From positions 1 to 38,742 of the forward strand of contig JAFAJB010000188.1 in assembly GCA_019236395.1 (NCBI GenBank): DNA of 38,742 bases. Reading direction: 5' to 3'. The position numbers and the translations under genes are program-made. Shown one piece after another: positions 26,390 through 32,734 of the stretch. Under the pieces are notes generated by a model. It ran no database searches. It was given only the letters and a program-made list of their open reading frames with translations, and was not told where the DNA came from. This DNA is from Cupriavidus sp. GTDB lineage: Bacteria > Pseudomonadota > Gammaproteobacteria > Burkholderiales > Burkholderiaceae. The first letter of the stretch is position 1; the number at the start of each line of letters is the position of its first letter.

Positions 26390-26851
26390 TCAGTTGGCGG
26401 ATTGGCAATCTGCCGCTTGGCGATCGCGCTTGGACGTGGCGCCCGGGATCGGAAAGACCGCGTCGTAGACCCAGTTGTAGATCAGCGCGTAGACCATATA
26501 GAAGCCAGCCACGGCGATGTCCATGATGAAGGCATCGATCAGGCTGATGTTGAGGTACCACGCCACCGACGGCAGGAAGACGATCAGCAGGCCGCCTTCG
26601 AACAGGATTGCGTGCAATACGCGGATCGGCAGCGATTTCTTGAGCTGGCCCGTGAAGCGCAGCATCGCGCGATCGAACATGATGTTGTAGACGTAGTTCC
26701 ACACCGCCGCGATCAATGACGCGACGGCACCCACCAGGCCCATCTGGTGCAGCGCGAAGCCGAATACCAGGCTGGCCAGCGGCGCGAAGATCAGCAGCCC
26801 GATCAGCTCGAAACCGACGGTGTGACGGATCCGGTCTGCGGTGGTGCGCAT
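26390..26851 (-). CDS. PACE-family multidrug efflux transporter
   Basis: A 153-residue inner-membrane protein with four hydrophobic helices in two similar halves, the PACE (AceI-like) layout: RIRHTVGFELIGLLIFAPL at the start of the first half and RVLHAILFEGGLLIVFLP at the start of the second, each with the R..H...FE pattern. WNYVYNIMFDRAM and YNWVYDAVFP close the halves. PACE pumps export biocides such as chlorhexidine; the natural substrate may be a polyamine. ATG 26851 has AGGGAGAG upstream; a longer start at 26869 is less likely. A divergent LysR gene is a common PACE partner. Confidence 0.9.
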   Translation of the reverse strand: MRTTADRIRHTVGFELIGLLIFAPLASLVFGFALHQMGLVGAVASLIAAVWNYVYNIMFDRAMLRFTGQLKKSLPIRVLHAILFEGGLLIVFLPSVAWYLNISLIDAFIMDIAVAGFYMVYALIYNWVYDAVFPIPGATSKRDRQAADCQSAN

Positions 26852-26918
26852 GAAGCTCTCCCTTGTCAAACGATGGACCGCATTCTATCGGCAGGACAGC
26901 TAATCGCAAGTTGGGTAG

Positions 26919-26935
26919 TATCGGTTATTCCGATA
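26919..26935. promoter_or_regulatory. LysR-type binding box between the PACE and lysR genes
   Basis: TATCGG-TTATT-CCGATA contains ATC-N9-GAT (T-N11-A), the classical LysR-family site. A third half-site, TATCGG, lies at 26886-26891, nearer the PACE gene. This arrangement fits control of the divergent PACE gene and self-control by the LysR protein. Confidence 0.65.
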
Positions 26936-26964
26936 GAAGGGGATCTGGTCCTTACCGGTTTTCT

Positions 26965-26990
26965 CCCCTCTCCCACTCGTGGGAGAGGGG
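26965..26990. repeat. dispersed palindrome, copy 4, in the lysR leader
   Basis: Perfect 12-base arms CCCCTCTCCCAC / GTGGGAGAGGGG surround a two-base centre, ending 27 bases before the lysR ATG. Unlike the other copies it lies between a promoter region and a start codon rather than after genes. Confidence 0.75.
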
Positions 26991-27017
26991 AGCCCCCACC
27001 CCGCGAGACCCAACGCC

Positions 27018-27917
27018 ATGAGCCTGTCCATCGACCAGTTGCAAGCCTTTGTCGCCGCCGCCGAAACCGGATCGTTCTCCGCGGCCGCCCGCCAGCTTGG
27101 CAAGGCCCAGTCCGTCGTCAGCGCCGCCGTCGCCAACCTCGAGATCGACCTCGGCAACGCGCTGTTCGATCGCAGCGCCCGCTATCCCGTGCTGACACCG
27201 GCCGGCGAGCGGCTGCTTGTCGAGGCGCGCGTGATCCTGGAGCGCTGCGAGCACTTTCGCGGCGTGGCCAAGAGCCTGGGGGCGGGCGTCGAATCGCGGC
27301 TGACGCTGGCCGTCGACGAGCTCTATCCGGAAGAGACGCTCGGCGTGCTGCTCGACGAATTCTCGCAACGCTTCCCCTCGGTCGAACTCGAGCTGCTGTT
27401 CCCGCTGATGGAGGACGTGAGCCGCCTGGTGCTGAGCCAGTGCGCGGACCTTGGCATCATGTGGCGCCAGGAAGTGTTGCCGCCCGAACTGGGATTCCAT
27501 GCGCTGGGCTGGGTGCCGATGCCGATCATCTGCGCGCCCGATCACCCGCTGGCCGCGCAGCTGCGCGTGGATTTCGAGGAGCTGAAACGCTACCGGCAAC
27601 TGATGGTGGCCACGCGCAGCGACAGCGAGGAAAAGAAGCGGCTGCGCGTGGCGGCCGAGGTCTGGTGGGTGGAAAGCCAATGGGTGATCGTCGAACTGGT
27701 CAAGCGCCGCCTGGGCTGGGCGTTCGTGCCGTGGCACGTGGCCGCCAACTCCCCAGCGGCCGCCGGGCTCGTATCGCCCCATCTGACCTTCCAGGACCAG
27801 GACTGGCCCGTGGCGATGGAACTGGTCTGGCACAAGCAGCGGCCGCTGGGGAAGGCGGCCACGTGGCTGCGCGAGCGGGTGAGTCAGCAGGCGCTGCCGG
27901 TGCCTGAGGGGCGGTAG
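27018..27917 (+). CDS. LysR-family transcriptional regulator
   Basis: A 299-residue LysR-type regulator. The winged helix-turn-helix occupies about residues 1-60 (LSIDQLQAFVAAAETGSFSAAARQ, then AQSVVSAAVANLEIDLGNALFDR). The periplasmic-binding-protein-like effector domain follows (from about 90: SRLTLAVDELYPEETLGVLL) to the end. ATG 27018 starts the standard HTH; the in-frame ATG at 26979 lies inside the palindrome and is rejected. Divergence from the PACE gene with a LysR box between suggests it controls that pump, as AceR controls AceI in Acinetobacter; this is inference. Confidence 0.92.
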   Translation: MSLSIDQLQAFVAAAETGSFSAAARQLGKAQSVVSAAVANLEIDLGNALFDRSARYPVLTPAGERLLVEARVILERCEHFRGVAKSLGAGVESRLTLAVDELYPEETLGVLLDEFSQRFPSVELELLFPLMEDVSRLVLSQCADLGIMWRQEVLPPELGFHALGWVPMPIICAPDHPLAAQLRVDFEELKRYRQLMVATRSDSEEKKRLRVAAEVWWVESQWVIVELVKRRLGWAFVPWHVAANSPAAAGLVSPHLTFQDQDWPVAMELVWHKQRPLGKAATWLRERVSQQALPVPEGR

Positions 27918-27931
27918 CCGCCGCCTGCCGC

Positions 27932-28360
27932 TTACCTGTCAAAGAACAAACTCTCAAAGAGGGCTGCTCGCCAGTCGGCCCGCGTTGGCGGGAATGCCAG
28001 GGTTTGCACCTCGAAGGAACCGTCGCTGCTTCGCTTGTTGGCGTCGGTGAAGCGGATTTCATCGTCGCCGACCGCGAATCCATTCAACGGCGAATACGGC
28101 TCGAAATGGTATCGACGCTGCGCAAGCAACGCGCCCGCCCTGTTGTAGACGCGCACTCGTGCATCGTTCAGATGACTGACCCGCTCGCTCGGCATGTCGC
28201 AGATTTCGATGACATAGTCACAGCCCGCAATCGATTTCTCGGCCGATCCGCAATCCCACGGACGTGGCTTCAGGTTGATGGAGTATGTGATCGTCGCACC
28301 GAGCAGAAGCAGGAAGGTGATGCACAGTGTGCGGAGCCGGATGAAGGCTTTTTCGGACAT
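27932..28360 (-). CDS. small membrane-anchored protein, paralogue A
   Basis: A 142-residue protein I cannot place in a family. An N-terminal membrane helix (about 11-28, LCITFLLLLGATITYSI) would leave the rest in the periplasm. Two cysteines, C37 and C54, are 17 residues apart, as in the upstream neighbour, and could form a disulfide. Shared motifs with the neighbour: R(V/L)R(V/I)Y, LLAxRR(Y/F)xF, IR(F/Y)TDA(N/T)K and FPPTxxDW. It is the last gene of a three-gene minus-strand unit, 13 bases after paralogue B. Base composition is lower in GC than the core genes. Confidence 0.8.
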   Translation of the reverse strand: MSEKAFIRLRTLCITFLLLLGATITYSINLKPRPWDCGSAEKSIAGCDYVIEICDMPSERVSHLNDARVRVYNRAGALLAQRRYHFEPYSPLNGFAVGDDEIRFTDANKRSSDGSFEVQTLAFPPTRADWRAALFESLFFDR

Positions 28361-28373
28361 CGTAGATGTGTGC

Positions 28374-28817
28374 TCAAGGCTCGAGTGTCAGTCGAATCAG
28401 GTTGGCGGTCAGCCAGTCCCACTTAGTCGGAGGGAACAGCAGAGACTTCTCTTCTGGCAGATCAATGTTCTGGGTCTTGGTTGCGTCGGTATAGCGGATG
28501 CTGTTCTCGAGGTAATCGATTTCGCCATCCGTGTAGTCCATCAGAAAAACGAAGCGACGGTGAGCCAAGAGATGACGTTCCTCATGGTCATAAATGCGCA
28601 GACGGACGAACTCCTGCCGCGTATCGAAGTCGCTGGTGATGCACACTTCGACGCGATAGCGCTCACGAGCGAATGTCCTTTCGGGCCGGTCGCAAACTTC
28701 CGGCATGGTGGGAGGCCGCAGCATGAAAAGCGCCATAGCGAGCAACCCAGGCACCAAAAGCAAGTAGCAGACGATCGCCAGGCCAATTCGTGCGGCGTCC
28801 ATGGCGCGGGCTAGCAT
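28374..28817 (-). CDS. small membrane-anchored protein, paralogue B
   Basis: A 147-residue protein of unknown family. The membrane helix is about residues 11-33 (IGLAIVCYLLLVPGLLAMAL), followed by a presumed periplasmic domain with C42 and C59, 17 apart. RLRIYDHEERHLLAHRRF, IRYTDATK and LLFPPTKWDW match paralogue A. The ATG at 28817 overlaps the stop of the 428-residue gene (ATGCTAG), so translation is probably coupled; ATG 28802 is an alternative. Duplicated small anchored proteins after a larger gene resemble immunity-protein duplications, but this is only a resemblance. Confidence 0.78.
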   Translation of the reverse strand: MLARAMDAARIGLAIVCYLLLVPGLLAMALFMLRPPTMPEVCDRPERTFARERYRVEVCITSDFDTRQEFVRLRIYDHEERHLLAHRRFVFLMDYTDGEIDYLENSIRYTDATKTQNIDLPEEKSLLFPPTKWDWLTANLIRLTLEP

Positions 28818-30097
28818 TCGGCCCCCAGGTCGATGCGAATTGGCTGGCGAAGCGTAATGGTCCGAATATCAGAGTAAATGAGAAAGTCGCCGCCACGCTG
28901 ATGCTTCGCTTGCCATGCCCGGAAATCCCGGTTGCGTACGGGGTAGTAGACGTACTCGGAGGCGAGTCGATCCTTGATCGTAACGGGAAGCAATGCCATG
29001 TCGTCAGCCTCCATCTGCCAACTTTTCGGCACGCGCGAACCAAGGCCCTCGGCCATGAAGTGCGTGATCGCGGCTCCAGGCAGCAAGATCATTCCTCGCT
29101 TGTTCCAGTGACCGAGGTATTGTGATGTCACGCCTTTGTCTTGAAAGGAGTAGCTATCACGCATGTAGGCGTATATGTGCGTGACCGTGGCCGTTCGCTG
29201 AATGCACTCGCGCTCATCAGATGAGGCTGTAGTCGGGCGCTGCTGCGGCGTGCGTTCTATGAAGGCCTTTGCAATCGTCGCGTAGAAGTTAAAGTTACCC
29301 AGTGCAGCGGATACATCCGTCATTCCGATCGGCAACCACGCGTCCTTGCGGGCAGGCGCAGCTGTCATGGCGTCAACCATGTTCACACTCTCGTACTGGA
29401 ACTGGAACTCTGAATGAAGCTGCTGCAAGTCGTTCTGGCAAAGCGACATGGGATTGATCAAGCCGGCGAACGCCGGGCGGGCATTAACATGTCTCAGCAA
29501 CTTAGTCTTAAGCACCGCCTTGGCATTGGCGCTGTAGATGCTTTCCAGCAATCGATTGAACCTTGATTCGACGTTGCCAAATCTGAAAAGCCATCTCAAC
29601 TTGATCGTGTCCGTGTCGATCATGTCTGAGGCATATCGACCCTCGATATATCTACCTTTGTCGGAATCGTAACGATGGGCGTCGAACCGCCGGCCATTGA
29701 GCCAGCGTTCGGCAAATTTTGCGGCGATTGGAAAATCCTCGGCGCGCATGGCAGCGGGCAGATCATAGAGCTCGAAGGGTGCGAGTGAACGCGCTTCGCT
29801 TGCTTTCGCACTGTCGAAGAAGCAGTACGTGCGTGGTACGGCGGCGTCCGGCACGCTTGCTGGTTTTGATGTGCTCGATGAGTCCGATCCATTGGACTGT
29901 GTGGCGTAGTACAACCAGTCGAGAACGGGTGGTGGCGCTTTGTGCAGGCTCAGCCCGAAGTCACGGATGTCCATTGGCGTGCAGGCACGCCATCCGTCGT
30001 AGAGCTTCCAGCGCCGCTCGATTGCAAAAATCGGATCAAGCTTGTTACGGATGTATGGCAGTGGTGCCTTGAACTCGCTCGCATGCTCAGAAGACAT
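28811..30097 (-). CDS. uncharacterised 428-residue protein (DUF6402-like)
   Basis: A soluble-looking protein without signal peptide or membrane helix. The C-terminal half contains blocks I associate with DUF6402 proteins of Burkholderiales: FNFYATIAKAF, VTHIYAYMRDSYSFQDKG, SQYLGHWNKRGMILLP, YYPVRNRDFRAWQ and GGDFLIYSDIRTITL. That family has no known function that I can recall; some members occur near type VI secretion genes. No VgrG, PAAR or Rhs gene is in this window. It is the first gene of the unit with paralogues B and A, and its GC is lower than that of core genes (a 60-base stretch at 29521 counts 48%). Confidence 0.75.
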   Translation of the reverse strand: MSSEHASEFKAPLPYIRNKLDPIFAIERRWKLYDGWRACTPMDIRDFGLSLHKAPPPVLDWLYYATQSNGSDSSSTSKPASVPDAAVPRTYCFFDSAKASEARSLAPFELYDLPAAMRAEDFPIAAKFAERWLNGRRFDAHRYDSDKGRYIEGRYASDMIDTDTIKLRWLFRFGNVESRFNRLLESIYSANAKAVLKTKLLRHVNARPAFAGLINPMSLCQNDLQQLHSEFQFQYESVNMVDAMTAAPARKDAWLPIGMTDVSAALGNFNFYATIAKAFIERTPQQRPTTASSDERECIQRTATVTHIYAYMRDSYSFQDKGVTSQYLGHWNKRGMILLPGAAITHFMAEGLGSRVPKSWQMEADDMALLPVTIKDRLASEYVYYPVRNRDFRAWQAKHQRGGDFLIYSDIRTITLRQPIRIDLGAEC

Positions 30098-30329
30098 GTC
30101 GACGCCCTGGCTAGAAAAAGGGGGCGACAGCGCGCAAAGCTAACTGGAGTGCGTCGGCTTGTCTTTCATATTTTTACGAAATCGACAGCATCACTGTGTC
30201 GCATCCGCGGCTAGTGACCATCATCAAATGATCGACGGTTCGTCGTGTTTGGACTGGTGCTTCGGAGACCGGCCTCGATAGCATGTGGCGCCTATCCTTA
30301 CCCACATTCACGCCAGAGGAGACGTGCCG

Positions 30330-30467
30330 ATGACAAGCAGCGAGAAATTCGATCTGATGGTCCGCGCACAAGCCTATAACGAGGCCATATTCGATGCGAA
30401 ACGGGTTGTCGATCGAAAGCTGGCCGATGTCTCGGAACAGTTTGATTTCTTGTTGCAGGATGAGTAG
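30330..30467 (+). CDS. small 45-residue protein upstream of an NTF2-like gene
   Basis: Starts MTSSEKFDLMVRAQAYNEAI and ends VSEQFDFLLQDE; mostly charged and probably helical. A good ribosome site (AGAGGAGA) lies 8 bases before ATG 30330. Its stop overlaps the start of the next gene (the ATG at 30460 lies inside its last codons), which argues that it is a real translated ORF coupled to that gene. Function unknown. A longer start at 30285 would lack a ribosome site. Confidence 0.6.
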   Translation: MTSSEKFDLMVRAQAYNEAIFDAKRVVDRKLADVSEQFDFLLQDE

Positions 30468-30852
30468 GAAGTATTCGCTGGCGAGCATCAGAGAGGTATG
30501 GCTGAATGCGTACCTCAATGGAGACGCGGGCTGGCTGGATTATCTGGAAGCGCCATGCTTCATCGTCGTGAACGGGCTAACTCTGGTATCGAAGGCTGAG
30601 CAAATCGCGTTTCTGGAACGAAGCAGGCAGAAGTTCCAGGGCGGCCGTAACGGCGATTTCAGTTTCACGCAAACCGTCCATGTAACTCTGGAGCGTGAGT
30701 CATGGGCGACAGTTGTCGGATCCTTCGTCTCCAGCCGAAATGGCCGACAGCTCAGCAACTGCGATTTCTCCGAATTCTGGATATCCACGGAAGGCAACTG
30801 GCGCATCGCGTCGCTATACCTTCGGGACAAAAGCGGAGCCGCCGAAACGTAG
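30460..30852 (+). CDS. NTF2-like protein
   Basis: A 130-residue protein with an NTF2/SnoaL-like layout: IREVWLNAYLNGDAGWLDYL, then FIVVNGLTLVSKAEQIAFL, a central strand, and a final SEFWISTEGNWRIASLYL, the closing hallmark of the fold. ATG 30460 overlaps the 45-residue ORF; the in-frame ATG at 30394 is inside that ORF and rejected. It is not closely similar to the NTF2-like protein at 7430. It lies 192 bases upstream of the secreted toxin-like gene on the same strand; any link is unproven. Confidence 0.75.
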   Translation: MSRKYSLASIREVWLNAYLNGDAGWLDYLEAPCFIVVNGLTLVSKAEQIAFLERSRQKFQGGRNGDFSFTQTVHVTLERESWATVVGSFVSSRNGRQLSNCDFSEFWISTEGNWRIASLYLRDKSGAAET

Positions 30853-30923
30853 CGGTGGCGCGGCCCAACGCGGGTAACTCCAACGAGGCGACTGGCGAGA
30901 TTGTTCCCTGTGGCGCTGCTAAT

Positions 30924-30952
30924 GCGCTTGCCCAAGCGCGCCGCACTTGACG
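30924..30952 (+). promoter_or_regulatory. palindrome and -35-like element upstream of the toxin-like gene
   Basis: GCGCTTG-CC-CAAGCGC (30924-30939) is followed by TTGACG (30947-30952), with only a poor -10 (AATTTA at 30970). It could be an operator next to a regulated promoter for the ADP-ribosyltransferase-like gene. Confidence 0.3.
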
Positions 30953-31044
30953 AATCTCATACAACACAAAATTTAGGAAGGCTCCGATATCCCCCACGAA
31001 GACACATCGCTACAACCGTTGCAGTTCAACGCAAGGAGGTAACG

Positions 31045-32667
31045 ATGCAAGTTTCTGTCTTGTCGCTTGTTCGCACCGTCATGATTGGCGGCCTGTTGTT
31101 TGCGTGTCTGGCGGGACTGGCCAGCGCTGCACCCCCTACCTTTGTCTATCGCGGTACCAGCGTCGCTCCCGACGTTGCATTTGCCCAGGGCTTCCCGGCG
31201 CGGGGCAACAACGAAGACATGATCCAGCACATTACCGGCGCTTCCTGCACGCGCTCGCAGGATTCGGCCTTCGTGTCCACGTCGGCGACCGAGGCGGTGG
31301 CCCATTCCTTTACAAGGCGACACATACGCATGGACATCGATAGCGACGGATATGTGTATCGCATCCGCGCAGATGGCAATTTCTTCAGTGCGTACGACTC
31401 GCTGATGGAGGCATATGGCCGCACACGCAATCCCAGTTTTCAGGAAACCGCCAACTACTACCAGGAAGATCACGAGTTTCTGGCCCGGGGTGGCGTGCAG
31501 CCAAGTCTGGTGGAATCCGTGACTATCTATCGCTTCAACGAGCGGACGCGCCAGATCGAGGTGGTCGAAACCCGCCAGAATCCGAACTACATTGCCGCGG
31601 ACACCACTGCCAATGCCGCGCCGTACCCGATCTCGACGCCGCCAGGCGACCGTCGCTCGATTGCGCCGTCTTTCTCGTTCTCCCATGTTTCCGCCTGCTT
31701 TGCCTGCTTCAGGTCAGAAGCCGATTCACGTCGCAAGCGGTCTCTCGACGAACAGCTTTGTTCGACGTTCGAAGTTGGCGTGAAAGACAGGCCCACACCG
31801 GTCATCGATCCTCTTACTGGTGAAAAGGTAGAGCGTTACGTACCGTGGAAGTCATGGCGCCGCACGAACAACTATGCGACTTACTGGGGACCGGTCAATT
31901 GTGACATCCAGCCCGGCGGCAAAGGCGGAGACCTTCTGGCCGTCAAATGCCCAGCAAGCCTGTCGCGCTCCTTCAAGCGATTCTCTGTGGCACTCGGCGC
32001 AGGGGGGAAGCGGAACACCTGGGTCGACACCCGCTTTGACAATGGCGTCACGGGCACGCCATGGATCGTCACCAGTAGCGGTGTGCCGGTTGTGAATTCG
32101 CTATACACGCTGGCCGACTATACGTATCCCATCAGCGTGGTTTTTGGTGGCTACAGTAAGAGCTGGTGGTCGGGCGTGACGGTACTGCCAGAGTACCCCT
32201 CTTTGGCCGGCACCTCGGCGCCGCTCTGTGTCTACAAGGACGCCAATTTTTCAGGCCGCCTGGGATGCCTGCCATCGAGCGGCCAGTGGGTAAAGCTGGA
32301 CAAGCTGATGAATGACCAGATCAGCTCGATTGAAACGGCGGATCGCCAGCGCTATCAGGTCTGTGAAGGCGTCAACTTCGCAGGGAAATGCCGAATCTTT
32401 CAGGGGAGAGTGGATTATGTGGAATTGAATCGGCTTGGCCTGAATGACAGGATCTCGAGCCTCCGTCTTTGCCACAAATCACCGCCTGCACAACGGCGGG
32501 CGTCGCCGAACAACCGGGGCTTGATCGGCGACGTCTATGTCTACGACAACCCCAGGTCCAACAAGCGCGAGTTCTTCCAGTTGCAGAGCAGCACGTACGG
32601 AAGGTTCCCGACCAACCAGCGCAGCAATGGCGACTGGCGATACCTGAGCGGCTACGACGAATGCTAG
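31045..32667 (+). CDS. secreted pertussis-toxin-S1-like ADP-ribosyltransferase with C-terminal beta/gamma-crystallin domain
   Basis: A 540-residue protein with a clear Sec signal peptide (1-28, ending LASA). Residues about 29-230 follow the S1 subunit of pertussis toxin: FVYRGTS, ARGNNEDMIQHITGASC, DSAFVSTSATE, GYVYRIRADGNFFSAYDS and EDHEFLARGGVQP. Candidate catalytic residues are R36 (S1 Arg9), H62 (His35), S78-T79-S80 and E144 (Glu129). Trp26 of S1 is R53 here. Residues about 240-390 are an unplaced middle region with a cysteine-containing start. Residues about 392-475 are a two-motif beta/gamma-crystallin domain (CVYKDANFSGRLGCL with NDQISSI at 423; CEGVNFAGKCRIF with NDRISSL at 467). A short tail, DVYVYDNPRSNKREFFQL to NGDWRYLSG, ends it. 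ATG 31045 has AAGGAGGT upstream. No B-subunit gene is nearby. Activity and target are inferred only from the motifs. Confidence 0.85.
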   Translation: MQVSVLSLVRTVMIGGLLFACLAGLASAAPPTFVYRGTSVAPDVAFAQGFPARGNNEDMIQHITGASCTRSQDSAFVSTSATEAVAHSFTRRHIRMDIDSDGYVYRIRADGNFFSAYDSLMEAYGRTRNPSFQETANYYQEDHEFLARGGVQPSLVESVTIYRFNERTRQIEVVETRQNPNYIAADTTANAAPYPISTPPGDRRSIAPSFSFSHVSACFACFRSEADSRRKRSLDEQLCSTFEVGVKDRPTPVIDPLTGEKVERYVPWKSWRRTNNYATYWGPVNCDIQPGGKGGDLLAVKCPASLSRSFKRFSVALGAGGKRNTWVDTRFDNGVTGTPWIVTSSGVPVVNSLYTLADYTYPISVVFGGYSKSWWSGVTVLPEYPSLAGTSAPLCVYKDANFSGRLGCLPSSGQWVKLDKLMNDQISSIETADRQRYQVCEGVNFAGKCRIFQGRVDYVELNRLGLNDRISSLRLCHKSPPAQRRASPNNRGLIGDVYVYDNPRSNKREFFQLQSSTYGRFPTNQRSNGDWRYLSGYDEC

Positions 32668-32693
32668 CCGGAAGCTGGTCCGCGGGCCGCCGC

Positions 32694-32714
32694 GCCGACC
32701 CATGAAGGGTCGGC
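32694..32714. terminator. hairpin between convergent toxin-like and efflux genes
   Basis: GCCGACCC (32694-32701) and GGGTCGGC (32707-32714) form an eight-base-pair stem with a five-base loop, between two convergent stops (32667 and 32735). It is a candidate bidirectional terminator without U-tracts. Confidence 0.5.
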
Positions 32715-32734
32715 CGTGGAGGGTTCGCGGAATA

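Noticed and set aside
27932..32667. A classical integrated element or prophage around the accessory segment
   Set aside because: No integrase, transposase, tRNA end or flanking direct repeat could be found by eye.
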